The translations under genes and the position numbers were made by a program. Shown here in pieces: positions 35,771 to 45,388 of a stretch of 64,000 bases of DNA. Position 1 is the stretch's first letter; every line of letters begins with the position of its first letter. This DNA is from Bacillota bacterium. Lineage in GTDB: Bacteria; Bacillota; Clostridia; Lachnospirales; Lachnospiraceae. Under the pieces are notes generated by a model, which made no database searches, was not told the DNA's origin, and saw only the letters and a list, made by a program, of their open reading frames with translations. The DNA lies in contig JAEZMV010000018.1 of NCBI GenBank assembly GCA_023414875.1, positions 1 through 64,000 of the forward strand, in the 5' to 3' direction.

Positions 35771-36933
35771 TACTTCACCAGCTTTGCACGCACTATCATA
35801 CAATCATGAGCAGGAATGGTGGGAGCAAATCGTTCTGAAAAGGCACCCAAATTCTTGTGTTCCCAGCAATCATACATTGACAGGGATATTCCGGAAGCGT
35901 AGGAAAGTCCCAAATCCCAAAATTGTAAGGAAAGCTCTCTTTGTGTATCACTTAGGTTAAAGAATCCGATGGCTAAATCTCCGTCACTTAATGCTTTTAC
36001 TAACATAAAAACCTCATTGGACGGAAACCACTGTGGTTCCGGTTTGATACGGTATGCTCCACGACCTTCGATATCCTGATTAATCGCGATCAGATCACGG
36101 TTCATAAGAATATCCTTAGTAACCTGATTAGTATTTCTGATATCACAACCAATCATAAGCGGAGACCCCATGATACTCCATAAGGAAAAATGGGTTTTGT
36201 ATTCCGTATCGGTGCATCCACCAATTTTACTTCCGATAAATTCGCTGTTACTTCCACCGTACATACCTACAATCAGCATATCCATGTCGTTATGACAATA
36301 GGTACCGGTATAACACTCTTTGTCAAGCTGTGATATCGCTAATGATTTAATAGAATCCCAATAATCCCGAATATCCTCGGTAGAACGGTACATATGTGCG
36401 CCCGATTCACGAATCCATTGATAGACATTATCTTCTCCCCAGTTGCATGCAGAAAAGAGAATATCGCGCCCGCAGTTTCTAAGAGCAAGACTCATTCTTT
36501 TATAGAGCAATTCTCCGGAGATGTGTCTAGGCTTAAAGCAATAGTCATACTTTAGATAATCAATGCCCCATTCTGCAAATAATTTAGCATCCTGAAACTC
36601 ATGCTCGAAGCTGCCGGGATAACCTGCACAGGTGTGCGTTCCAGCGCAGGAATACATTCCAAACTTCAAGCCCTTCGAATGAATGTAATCAGCAAGTGCC
36701 TTCATTCCACTGGGAAATTTGACAGGGTCAGCTTGAAGGCTGCCATCCGAAGCTCTTTCCTTAAGGCTCCAGCAATCGTCAATTACAATATATTCATATC
36801 CGGCATCCCTATATCCGTCCGTAATGAATTTATCAGCTACATCACGAACCAGCTTTTCGTTGATATCCCAAGTAAATGTATTCCATGAATTCCACCCCAT
36901 GGCAGGTGTCATACCAATACGTTCATTATTCAT
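35770..36933 (-). CDS. GH27-family alpha-galactosidase
   Basis: 387 residues from the ATG at 36933, preceded by AAAGG nine bases upstream; the in-frame ATG at 36963 is less likely. The GH27 barrel is clear: MGWNSWNTF near the start, DDCW, the nucleophile Asp (about D130) in YLKYDYC and the acid/base Asp in RSTEDIRDYWDS, then SPLMIGCDIRN. A C-terminal beta-sandwich of about 80 residues follows. It releases terminal alpha-galactose from galactomannan, raffinose-type sugars or similar. No signal peptide, so cytoplasmic. It is transcribed on the minus strand downstream of the GH2 gene, with a likely terminator between them. Confidence 0.92.
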   Translation of the reverse strand: MNNERIGMTPAMGWNSWNTFTWDINEKLVRDVADKFITDGYRDAGYEYIVIDDCWSLKERASDGSLQADPVKFPSGMKALADYIHSKGLKFGMYSCAGTHTCAGYPGSFEHEFQDAKLFAEWGIDYLKYDYCFKPRHISGELLYKRMSLALRNCGRDILFSACNWGEDNVYQWIRESGAHMYRSTEDIRDYWDSIKSLAISQLDKECYTGTYCHNDMDMLIVGMYGGSNSEFIGSKIGGCTDTEYKTHFSLWSIMGSPLMIGCDIRNTNQVTKDILMNRDLIAINQDIEGRGAYRIKPEPQWFPSNEVFMLVKALSDGDLAIGFFNLSDTQRELSLQFWDLGLSYASGISLSMYDCWEHKNLGAFSERFAPTIPAHDCMIVRAKLVK

Positions 36934-37204
36934 TGACTTATTACCTTTCTTTAGGTTTAGCATATTGTATCATGTTATAGTACCAATGTTGTACTATAAG
37001 TGAGTATAAGCGTTTATCATCATTATTCATATGTTCTTATGTTGCTTTTGTATGGAGATATATTGCATATAATGGAGCGAAATATACCCACAAATGATAC
37101 TGTATGTCATTTATGCAAGATTTAGGTGGGATGGCCTGATACCCACCATCGAGTTGGGGGTAAATTCGCTTCTGATATGGTTTGCACACTGGCGTCTGGA
37201 TTGT

Positions 37205-37236
37205 ATTAAATAGGATGAAAAGATATCCTGTTTAAT
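37205..37236 (-). terminator. Hairpin at the 3' end of the GH2 gene
   Basis: ATTAAACAGGAT and ATCCTATTTAAT (minus strand) form a stem with an 8-base loop, overlapping the last bases of the GH2 gene. A long U run is absent, so termination may be partial. The gap up to 36964 contains no gene. Confidence 0.45.
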
Positions 37237-40200
37237 TATGTGAACTAAATTGTAAAGTGACCTTGAATGAGATAATCTCTTCACATAACTGATATTTTTC
37301 ATTAAGAGCAGGTCCGCAGGCATTAGAGCCAACACCGCTCATTTTGTAATCTAAGCAGAGAACTGTGCTGTCAGCCTTATTTAGTTCATAATTATGAGCT
37401 TTTAAGGACAATTCCTCCTGGGTATAATTACTTGCCTGGAAGGAGAATGGAGCAGCCGCTGTGATATGAATGCTTCTGTTATACGGAGAATAGAGTGTAA
37501 CATCAGTGCAACCATAATGACTGGAATTCTCCTGTGGTTTGATATAATCAACATACATATCACTCACTTGAGCATGAAATCTACCATACCAGGAAGAACG
37601 GTGTTTATCGATGTAACTTTCATTTGGTCCAAAGCCTAAATAATTAACCTCTTTATATTCCTTTGGAAGGAAGAAACGAAGACCGAGCCTCGGAAGGAAG
37701 GGAAGATCGGTATTGCGTTTTCCGTCCATCTCTAAAGTGACGGTGCCATCACCTGCTATATACCAGACTGCATTCAGATCAAGAATATGTTGTATTTGAA
37801 TTGAGGCAATTGCAAGTCGGCTATGGATGGCTGTATAGTTCGGTTCCTGTATTACCTTAGTTTCATATACTCGGACGATAGGTCTGTCATAACCTGCTTT
37901 TACCCAGTTGTTGCAGATGTTGCGGTCATTATCCGCAGGAGCACGCCAGATATTATATTCAAGTGGCTTTCTTAAGATCTCATGGTTGTTGATGACAAGG
38001 GAGTCAAACGTACCACGTAATTTATTAAACAGATAGCAGTAATTTGAACCGGTCACCATGATTTTGGAAGAGCTCTCTTCAATCCTTGCTGTGGACCCCT
38101 TCTGCTCTTTTGCATGGAGGAAGGGCAAATTACTTTCTCTTAAGAATAGCTGGTCAAAACCAAGCTCATGTCCTTTACTGGTGAGCTTTAGTTCTTTTGA
38201 CTGAACATAAATCAGTTTTAGGGTAACGCTGCATTTTTTATCCTTGGCAGTTAGGTAGCTTTTATTATAAGGTACCTGAAGTGTGGTTTTACCATGTGGT
38301 ACTAAATCGATAGCTCCAAGCTCATAAGTTTCCACAATTTCGCTATCATATAAAAGGTGAGCCTGTATAGTCAGGTAATCCTTCAGATTTGTAAAGTCTA
38401 GCATATTCTCCATTTCTATAAGGCCCTCATTTGCCGAGATTAACGAAGCACGAACCGGTCGGATGACATTCTTATATTCGAGGAGAGCGGGATGAGGAAT
38501 ACGATCAGGGGATACCATTCCATCGATACAAAAATTACCGTCGTGAGGATACTCTCCGGAATCACCGCCGTAATGGAAGATTTTACGTCCATCAACCGTA
38601 ATCCCGCGATAAATGGCATGATCACACCATTCCCAAACAAAGCCACCCACAAATCGATCCTGTGAATAAATACATTTAAAGTAATCTTCAATATCTCCGG
38701 GGCCATTGCCCATTGCGTGAACAAATTCGCAGAGCATATATGGTTTGGGGTTAGTGGCTAAATAAGACTCAATATCCGAAACGGAGGCATACATAGTGCT
38801 GTACACATCCAGCATGGAGGTATCATTTATGTGTCCTCCTGTTTGATGAACACTGCCTTCATAATGTACCAGTCTTGTAGGATCGTAGGCTTTAATCCAA
38901 CGACCGGTATCCTCAAAGGCTTTACTATATCCGGCTTCATTTCCCATAGACCACATCAGGATACAGGGATTGTTTTTATCCCGTATAACATTTCTTTGAT
39001 TGCGGTCTAATATAGCATGTTCAAACATTTCCATCTGCGCCAGATCACCATAGGTACCCGAATAGCTGCCGCCATAGAAGCTGACAGCTCCATGAGCTTC
39101 CAAATCACTCTCTGCAATTACATAGAAGCCATATTCGTTGCATAAGCCGGTGAACCAGGGAGCGTTGGGATAATGACTTGTTCGTATAGCATTGATATTA
39201 TGCTTTTTCATCAATGATAAATCCTTGATTGCCTGATCTTTGCTGATAGTATAACCGGTTACAGGATCACTGTCATGCCGGTTGGTTCCCTTGAACTTAA
39301 TTCTGACGCCGTTGATATAGATGATATCGTTTTTGATTTCGATGCATCGAATACCAACCCTTTGATATATAATCTCGTCATCAGTAGTAAGAGTGAGTGT
39401 ATATAGATATGGGTTTTCTGCATTCCATAAAGTCGGATTCATAACCTCCAAAATCGCTTTGGATCCAACAATCTTTTGTGTAGCTATTAGATTGCAGTCG
39501 GCATCTGTTAAGGTGCAGGTAATAGGAATTTCTGCTCCAGAATAGCTAAAAGCTATCGTTATTTCTGCTTTGGTATAATTATCTTTTAAATGTGTCTTAA
39601 CAAAAAAGTCCTGAATATGATTTTTAGGACGCATTAAAAGGTATACATCACGGAAAATACCCGTCATTCGAAACTTGTCCTGATCCTCTAAGTAACTGCC
39701 GTCGCACCACTTTAAGACTACAACCGTAATATCATTTTCACCTATTTTCAGGAAAGGAGTTATATTAAATTCGCTGGTAGAATGGGATACCTGGCTATAG
39801 CCAACAAGGGATTGATTGATATATACATAGAAACAGGAATCAACACCTTCAAAATTCAAATACTGCTCAAAGCCTTTAAATTCATCTTCGATATAAAAGC
39901 TGCGGTGGTATACACAGGTAGGATTTTCACTGGGAACATAAGGTGCGTCATAGGGAAAGGGAAAGTTTACATTGGTGTAATGATGATGATCATAACCATG
40001 CATTTGGATACAGCTGGGCACCGGAATCGTATGATAATTATTATAAATATATCCTGGGGCTGTAAAATCCTCCAATTCAAAGGGTGTATGATAGAATCTA
40101 AAATCCCACGTTCCGTTTAAGAGATAAAGTCGGGAGCTGTCCTTAGCGTCCTGTGGAGAATAGGGAATATAGTAGCTACGGTTATCTTCGCAGCCAATAT

Positions 40201-40255
40201 GAAGAGCGGTAGGATCTTCATAATATCCTGGCAAATGTAATTCTGATTGAAACAT
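37232..40255 (-). CDS. lacZ: GH2-family beta-galactosidase (LacZ type)
   Basis: 1007 residues from the ATG at 40255, with AAGGAG six bases upstream; an in-frame ATG at 40279 has no such site. The full five-domain LacZ layout is present: jelly roll (NGTWDFRFYH), Ig-like domain, TIM barrel with KGTNRHDSDP, acid/base Glu in MWSMGNEAGYS and nucleophile Glu in YMLCEFVHAMGN, a second Ig-like domain and the C-terminal beta-galactosidase small chain (WYGRFHAQVSDMYVDYIKPQENSSHYGC). Length matches the family (about 1020). It releases beta-galactose from lactose or plant galactosides, here probably galactosylated oligosaccharides. Divergent from the biosynthetic cluster; the 320 bases between hold no recognised gene. 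Confidence 0.92.
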   Translation of the reverse strand: MFQSELHLPGYYEDPTALHIGCEDNRSYYIPYSPQDAKDSSRLYLLNGTWDFRFYHTPFELEDFTAPGYIYNNYHTIPVPSCIQMHGYDHHHYTNVNFPFPYDAPYVPSENPTCVYHRSFYIEDEFKGFEQYLNFEGVDSCFYVYINQSLVGYSQVSHSTSEFNITPFLKIGENDITVVVLKWCDGSYLEDQDKFRMTGIFRDVYLLMRPKNHIQDFFVKTHLKDNYTKAEITIAFSYSGAEIPITCTLTDADCNLIATQKIVGSKAILEVMNPTLWNAENPYLYTLTLTTDDEIIYQRVGIRCIEIKNDIIYINGVRIKFKGTNRHDSDPVTGYTISKDQAIKDLSLMKKHNINAIRTSHYPNAPWFTGLCNEYGFYVIAESDLEAHGAVSFYGGSYSGTYGDLAQMEMFEHAILDRNQRNVIRDKNNPCILMWSMGNEAGYSKAFEDTGRWIKAYDPTRLVHYEGSVHQTGGHINDTSMLDVYSTMYASVSDIESYLATNPKPYMLCEFVHAMGNGPGDIEDYFKCIYSQDRFVGGFVWEWCDHAIYRGITVDGRKIFHYGGDSGEYPHDGNFCIDGMVSPDRIPHPALLEYKNVIRPVRASLISANEGLIEMENMLDFTNLKDYLTIQAHLLYDSEIVETYELGAIDLVPHGKTTLQVPYNKSYLTAKDKKCSVTLKLIYVQSKELKLTSKGHELGFDQLFLRESNLPFLHAKEQKGSTARIEESSSKIMVTGSNYCYLFNKLRGTFDSLVINNHEILRKPLEYNIWRAPADNDRNICNNWVKAGYDRPIVRVYETKVIQEPNYTAIHSRLAIASIQIQHILDLNAVWYIAGDGTVTLEMDGKRNTDLPFLPRLGLRFFLPKEYKEVNYLGFGPNESYIDKHRSSWYGRFHAQVSDMYVDYIKPQENSSHYGCTDVTLYSPYNRSIHITAAAPFSFQASNYTQEELSLKAHNYELNKADSTVLCLDYKMSGVGSNACGPALNEKYQLCEEIISFKVTLQFSSHN

Positions 40256-40575
40256 ATTTTTCTCCTTTTTTATCAGCATAAAATTGTTTGCTTTCTAAAA
40301 TATAACAAATTATATTCTTGATTTACATACATAAAATTGATTTATATATGCACAAAGTTTTCAGAATTTACGATATTAGCTGAGACCTTTACATATAGTA
40401 ATGCGTTTTAATAAATTATTATTGCATAAAGAGATTTTATATTTACAGTCTGGTTCGGGGTTGATATTAAAGCACAAAAGAATTGACAAAATATGGAAGC
40501 GGGCGTATGATTATACAAAAAGAAGTAATTTACATTCAATAACAGGTTATCTACTGAAAGGAAAGGAAAAAGGAT

Positions 40576-42087
40576 ATGAAAGTATTATTAGTAAATCCCC
40601 CGTCGATGGTTGGAGATTATAATGCAACTGAATTATCCCCAACCTATAACGACATACAACATGCTGGTATCGCTTACATAGGAGGAATGCTGGAAAGGAA
40701 AGGGCAGGAGGTCACTGTTATAGAATGTGATTGTGAAAAAGTTGGTGTTAATGAACTTATGCGCAGAATCAAGGAGTTAACTCCCGACTGTATTGGTTTT
40801 TCAGTTTATTATTACAATTATGACAATGTTATTAAAATACTAAACTTATTAGATCAAATAAAATCTTGGAAGCCATACATATTTGCTGGAGGGTATTACG
40901 CATCCTTAGAACCTGAAAAAATCCTAAATCGCTTTCACAATGTTAAATGTTGCGTAATTGGTGAAGGAGAGTATACAGTTACAGAAATAGTAGAAGCTGT
41001 CAAGTTAAACAAATCGATAAAAGAAGTTAAGGGGATTGCTTATATCGAAAACGAAGATGTCATTTTTACACCTCAAAGAGAGGTGGAACTAGATTTACAT
41101 GCCTTTGATTTCCCGAAGGTATCCTACATATCCAAGTCAAAAAATGCAGGAGTTGTCACCTCAAGAGGATGTTTAGGGTCTTGTAGTTTCTGCTCCATAA
41201 ATTCATATTATAAAAAATTGGGATATCCCATTCGTTATCGGAATGCGGAATCAATTGTAAATGAAATAGAACAATTAGTTAATAAGGGCGTTACTAATAT
41301 ACAATTTCTTGATGATAATTTTTTGTTCCATATTTATTCAAAAGAGAAAACATTATTAAAATTATGTGAAATGATTAAGGAAAAGGACATACACATAAAG
41401 ATATATATTTATGCCAGAACGAAAGAAATTATTAAGGGTGTTGAAGAGTTAAAAGGTTTAAAAAGTATAGGGTTATCGTCATTATTTGTCGGTGTTGAGA
41501 GCTTTGTAGATCGGCAGTTAAAACTATATAATAAGAAAACTACAGCACAGGAGAATAAGAAAGCGATAAGGATACTGAATGAATTAGAATTGCCTTATAC
41601 CTTAGGATTGATTCTATTTGATCCCTATGTGACGGTACAGGAATTAGATACCAATCTGGATGCACTTCTTGAATTAGAGGTATTCAAACATGTTCATGAT
41701 CTGGATTATCCAATATCAATATCTACGCAATTAGGGGTAATCCCCAATACAGAATTATATTATAAATTAGAAAAAGAAGGCGTACTGGATGAAAAGGTTA
41801 TGTTTGGTTTTACATTTGTGAATGAAGAAATGAAATTATATCTGGCTAGCATTAAGAACTGGCAAGATAATATACGAAGAGTTTATTTTTTAATTCAAGC
41901 ATTAATGATGGAAACAGGTAACCCTCTTCTATATGATTTGAAGAAAGAGTTGTTGTTAAAAGATATAGAGTTTTTAAAATATATGATTAAGAATTACCGG
42001 GTGGAGGATGGTTACAAAGCGTGGATATCGTACTTAAACAATGTTGAAGAACGTATCAATCCTCCAATCGTTGATATGGCTCAATGA
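40576..42087 (+). CDS. B12-binding-domain radical SAM protein
   Basis: 503 residues. The N-terminal cobalamin-binding-like domain (about 1-140: LLVNPPS, GIAYIGGMLERKG, FAGGYYASLEP) is followed by a radical SAM domain with the [4Fe-4S] motif in TSRGCLGSCSFCS (Cys-x3-Cys-x2-Cys) and a C-terminal helical part. The usual DxHxxG cobalamin-ligand motif is not obvious, as in many class B enzymes. Such proteins methylate unactivated carbons or phosphorus, or rearrange carbon skeletons. It opens the biosynthetic cluster, so it may modify the peptide or acyl chain. AAGGAAAAAGG precedes the ATG; the upstream 73-residue frame at 40401 looks non-coding. Confidence 0.82.
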   Translation: MKVLLVNPPSMVGDYNATELSPTYNDIQHAGIAYIGGMLERKGQEVTVIECDCEKVGVNELMRRIKELTPDCIGFSVYYYNYDNVIKILNLLDQIKSWKPYIFAGGYYASLEPEKILNRFHNVKCCVIGEGEYTVTEIVEAVKLNKSIKEVKGIAYIENEDVIFTPQREVELDLHAFDFPKVSYISKSKNAGVVTSRGCLGSCSFCSINSYYKKLGYPIRYRNAESIVNEIEQLVNKGVTNIQFLDDNFLFHIYSKEKTLLKLCEMIKEKDIHIKIYIYARTKEIIKGVEELKGLKSIGLSSLFVGVESFVDRQLKLYNKKTTAQENKKAIRILNELELPYTLGLILFDPYVTVQELDTNLDALLELEVFKHVHDLDYPISISTQLGVIPNTELYYKLEKEGVLDEKVMFGFTFVNEEMKLYLASIKNWQDNIRRVYFLIQALMMETGNPLLYDLKKELLLKDIEFLKYMIKNYRVEDGYKAWISYLNNVEERINPPIVDMAQ

Positions 42088-42219
42088 AACTAAGTTAAAT
42101 TTAACAGGAGGTGATATTTTAAATCAATAGGCTGTAGAAGTAAAAAGAGTTGTTTTTATCTTGTTAATTCTGGCTGATCAATAATTAGCAAGAGTCATAA
42201 TCGTACGGGGAGGTATTGA

Positions 42220-42951
42220 ATGGAGTTGGCTAACTATACTATTCCTGCTTATTATAGTGACAATATAGAAGAACCCGATAAAAGTACCGCCAGGAATAAA
42301 TTATATAGTTTAATAGACAAAGGTAGTTTTCATGAGATCGATGCTCATTATACGTCTAAAAATATTCTTCAATTTACAGATTACGATGAAAAATTATTGT
42401 CTGCAGAAAACAGTAGTTTTGAAAAGGAAGCCGTTATCACCGGTTATGCTACAATCGGAACTATTCCTTTTATGATTATCATGTTTGAACCAAAATTTAT
42501 GATGGGGACGATGGGTACCATTGTTGGTGAAAAAATTACTCGGTTGTTTGAGGTGGCAAGTAAGAAGAAATTCCCGGTGGTATCAATCACTGCATCCGGA
42601 GGAGCCAGAATGCAGGAAGGTATTTTTTCGTTAATGCAGATGGTTAAAACAGCAGGAGCAGTATATAAACATAGTAGAATAGGACTTCTATATGTTTCTA
42701 TCATTTGTGACCCAACATTAGGAGGAGTGACAGCTAGCTTTGCTTCTCTTGCGGATATCATCATAGCTGAAGAAGATGCACGATATGGCTTTACGGGTAA
42801 ACGTATCGTTGAAGAAACAACCCATGAGGTATTACCAAGTAATTTTCAATCTGCTCAATATGCGAAAGAACATGGACAGGTTGACTTAGTGATTCAACAT
42901 GGTTCTCTGAGAGATATGCTTCTAAGAATATTGAAAATACATAATCTGTGA
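42220..42951 (+). CDS. accD: Acetyl-CoA carboxylase carboxyltransferase beta subunit, zinc-finger-less
   Basis: 243 residues. The crotonase-fold core of AccD is plain: VSITASGGARMQEGIFSLMQM, DPTLGGVTASFASLADI and AEEDARYGFTG. The N-terminal four-Cys zinc ribbon of ordinary AccD is absent; there is no Cys pair in the first 60 residues. With the AccA-like product 7 bases downstream it would transfer carboxyl from biotin to acetyl-CoA, giving malonyl-CoA. No biotin carboxylase or biotin carrier is in the window, so the housekeeping ones must serve. A dedicated copy in the cluster points to malonyl-CoA supply for the ketosynthase system. GGGGAGG precedes the ATG. Confidence 0.85.
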   Translation: MELANYTIPAYYSDNIEEPDKSTARNKLYSLIDKGSFHEIDAHYTSKNILQFTDYDEKLLSAENSSFEKEAVITGYATIGTIPFMIIMFEPKFMMGTMGTIVGEKITRLFEVASKKKFPVVSITASGGARMQEGIFSLMQMVKTAGAVYKHSRIGLLYVSIICDPTLGGVTASFASLADIIIAEEDARYGFTGKRIVEETTHEVLPSNFQSAQYAKEHGQVDLVIQHGSLRDMLLRILKIHNL

Positions 42952-42958
42952 GGTTGCT

Positions 42959-43759
42959 ATGTACGATATATCATATATTATTGAAAATATAAGACATAAG
43001 GATAGACCAAATACTGCGTATTTCATTGATAAGATGTTTCCGGATTATATAGAAATGAGTGGTGACAGATTATATGGTGATGATACATCAATTACGGGAG
43101 GAATCGCGACCTTTAATAATCAATCAGTAACAATTATCGGTCAAAATAGAGGGTGTAATACAAAAGAAAATTTGCTTTACAATTTCTCCATGAGCAAACC
43201 GGAAGGATATAGAAAATCCTTACGTCTTATGAAGCAAGCAGAAAAATTCCATCGTCCTATTATTTGTTTTGTTGATACTCTAGGTGCTTTTCCGGGGAAA
43301 GAAGCAGAAGAGAGAGGTCAAGGAGCTGCAATTGCTAATAATATCATGCATATGCTTAATTTACAGACACCGATTATAAGTATTTTGATCGGTAATGGTG
43401 GGAGCGGTGGAGCTTTGGCACTATGCATCTCAGATGAAATTGCTGCGCTGGAACTTTCCGTATTAAGTGTAATTTCACCGAGAGCTTGTGCAAATATCTT
43501 ATGGAGAAATCCTACTCGTGAATTGGAAGCCGCCTCTTTATTAAAAATGGCTTCGAATGATTTGCTGGATTATGGTATCATTGATCGAATTATACCTGAA
43601 CCTGAAAATGGGGCACATACAAATCCAATTGCTGTTGTAGAATACCTGATGGATTACTTAAGTACAACGTTAGATAAATATAAAGGGATTCCCATAAAAG
43701 AACTGGTTGCAAAGCGTAATGAAAAGTTCAGAAATATGGACAAACAGTATTTTGTTTAA
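42959..43759 (+). CDS. accA: Acetyl-CoA carboxylase carboxyltransferase alpha subunit
   Basis: 266 residues. Typical AccA segments are visible: EMSGDRLYGDD, FVDTLGAFPGKEAEERGQGAAIA and IGNGGSGGALAL. It is shorter at the N terminus than housekeeping AccA (about 315 residues), lacking part of the helical extension. Start ATG with GAGG upstream, 7 bases after accD, so the two are translated together as the carboxyltransferase pair. A terminator follows, separating this unit from the minus-strand radical SAM gene. Confidence 0.88.
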   Translation: MYDISYIIENIRHKDRPNTAYFIDKMFPDYIEMSGDRLYGDDTSITGGIATFNNQSVTIIGQNRGCNTKENLLYNFSMSKPEGYRKSLRLMKQAEKFHRPIICFVDTLGAFPGKEAEERGQGAAIANNIMHMLNLQTPIISILIGNGGSGGALALCISDEIAALELSVLSVISPRACANILWRNPTRELEAASLLKMASNDLLDYGIIDRIIPEPENGAHTNPIAVVEYLMDYLSTTLDKYKGIPIKELVAKRNEKFRNMDKQYFV

Positions 43760-43844
43760 AGCGGATGCAATTAAGTGAGAATGACTTATCTATGGGAAAT
43801 CATGCATGTGTAAAAGAAGTGCATCAGTAATAGTAGAAAAAGTT

Positions 43845-43873
43845 CAGGCTGGGTAATACACCCAGCCTGTTTG
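43845..43873. terminator. Hairpin terminator after the carboxyltransferase pair
   Basis: CAGGCTGGG pairs perfectly with CCCAGCCTG around a 7-base loop, followed by TTTG. It lies between accA (ends 43759) and the convergent radical SAM gene (ends 43937). Confidence 0.75.
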
Positions 43874-43936
43874 TTAGTGCTTATAAACAACTTAGAGATT
43901 AACTAAAATACTATTGACTTTCATTAGCAGGTTTAC

Positions 43937-45253
43937 TTATCTCAATACGGGTTGTTTTCTATAGTCTATGTCAAAGGACCGAATAGTTGCTTCAGGCAGC
44001 TTATTATTGTAAAATTCCTTCCATAATTCGTAATAGCTATCCTCGAGTTTTGACTCGGTAAAGTGCTTTGGTTTAAAAACAACACTTGATTGATTCCAGT
44101 ACATATAATTTCTATGTAAAAGGCGATCCTCTTTCTCGGCTTGTATTCCAAAAGGAGTTCCGGGATATGGAGTATTGATATAAAACTCTGCTAAATCAAT
44201 ATCTGCATCATCACAAAACCGAAGTATTTTATCTATTACACTTTCATCTTGATAATCAAAACCAATCCCAAAGGATCCAAAGAAATGAATGTTATTAGAT
44301 TTTATTATATTTACCAGCTCGATGGCTTGCTGCCAAGTATATGGATTACATTTTTCCTTATTAAATAAAGCTTGTGAGATTTGCTCAAAACCAAACACGG
44401 TATAAATTGTAGATACTCCACCTTCTTTCAATTTCTTAAAATAAGCATTCTTTTTATCTGGAGACATATTTCTTGCCATCATCATAGAAGTCGGAAGAAA
44501 TATATTTACATTCATATCTTTTGTATGACTCATTAATTCCATAAAATAATTCTCTTGCTTTCTGCCCGGTAGTAATAAGGAATCATCGATAATGTAGAAT
44601 TCGTTATAAGGCATTGAACGAATATCAGTAATAACATCATCAATCGGCCTGTACCGAATTACTTCACCTTCCTTTTGGGGTATTGGGCAGCCATCACATT
44701 TCATAGGACAACCGCGGGTAGTCTGTATTAAATGAGCGTGCCAGTCATAGACATCTCGATTAAAGATATCTCTATTCGGAATAGAAAGCTTTGATAAGTC
44801 AAAATTATTATCTGAATAATAAAACTTTTTAAGAAAACCATTCCTCAAATCGTTTATTACAAAAGGCCATGTACTTTCAGCTTCTCCGATGCAAACCGCA
44901 TCAGCATGTCCAATAGCTTCCTCAGGAAGTGCAGTTGGATGAATTCCACCCAGGACGACCCGTTTATTATTTTTACGAAATTCGTCTGCTATTTCATATG
45001 CGCGTTGAGCCTGAGGGGTAAAACAACTTATCGCGACTAAATCTACATCCTCATCATAATTGATTGGATCTCCTATATTATCATCAGTTAATGCAATCTC
45101 AATATCCACAGGAGTGATTGATGCGATAATTGGAAGCGCTAATGAGGGTGGCATTGTATAATTACCTACTTGATGAGCTTGTAATAAATCATTAATTTTC
45201 TTATTTGCTTCTAAAAATTTCATGAAGCGTGGATAAACCAGTCTTATTTTCAT
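43937..45253 (-). CDS. B12-binding-domain radical SAM protein (second copy, minus strand)
   Basis: 438 residues. The N-terminal cobalamin-binding-like domain has VDLVAISCFTPQAQRAYEIA and VVLGGIHPTALPEEA; the radical SAM [4Fe-4S] motif is TTRGCPMKCDGC (Cys-x3-Cys-x2-Cys) near residue 185. The end, YRKQPVLR, is family-like. It resembles the B12-radical SAM subfamily with GGIHPTxxPEE but differs strongly from the protein at 40576. The reaction is unknown; in this setting methylation or another C-H modification of the peptide or acyl product is plausible. It is the only minus-strand gene in the cluster and has its own promoter, divergent from the aminotransferase. Confidence 0.8.
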   Translation of the reverse strand: MKIRLVYPRFMKFLEANKKINDLLQAHQVGNYTMPPSLALPIIASITPVDIEIALTDDNIGDPINYDEDVDLVAISCFTPQAQRAYEIADEFRKNNKRVVLGGIHPTALPEEAIGHADAVCIGEAESTWPFVINDLRNGFLKKFYYSDNNFDLSKLSIPNRDIFNRDVYDWHAHLIQTTRGCPMKCDGCPIPQKEGEVIRYRPIDDVITDIRSMPYNEFYIIDDSLLLPGRKQENYFMELMSHTKDMNVNIFLPTSMMMARNMSPDKKNAYFKKLKEGGVSTIYTVFGFEQISQALFNKEKCNPYTWQQAIELVNIIKSNNIHFFGSFGIGFDYQDESVIDKILRFCDDADIDLAEFYINTPYPGTPFGIQAEKEDRLLHRNYMYWNQSSVVFKPKHFTESKLEDSYYELWKEFYNNKLPEATIRSFDIDYRKQPVLR

Positions 45254-45322
45254 ATATATGCCTCCAATTCTTTCAATATATAAAGTACTACAAGTAAAAC
45301 AAGTACCGTAGTCACACCCTAG

Positions 45323-45352
45323 ATATTACCACTTAATACCATATAATGTCAA
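45323..45352 (-). promoter_or_regulatory. Predicted promoter of the minus-strand radical SAM gene
   Basis: On the minus strand a consensus -35 box TTGACA (45352-45347) is followed after 18 bases by TAATAT (45328-45323). It lies about 70 bases from the start codon at 45253. Confidence 0.6.
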
Positions 45353-45388
45353 TTGTGATTAGAAATATATGGAAATGATTATAAAATA

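Noticed and set aside
36995..37010. Catabolite-repression (cre) site upstream of the GH27 gene
   Set aside because: TATAAGCGTTTATC has at least three mismatches to the cre consensus.
37111..37335. 74-residue minus-strand frame between GH2 and GH27
   Set aside because: Overlaps the end of GH2 in another phase and has no ribosome binding site.
40401..40622. 73-residue plus-strand frame before the first radical SAM gene
   Set aside because: No ribosome binding site; overlaps the radical SAM gene by 47 bases; composition looks random.
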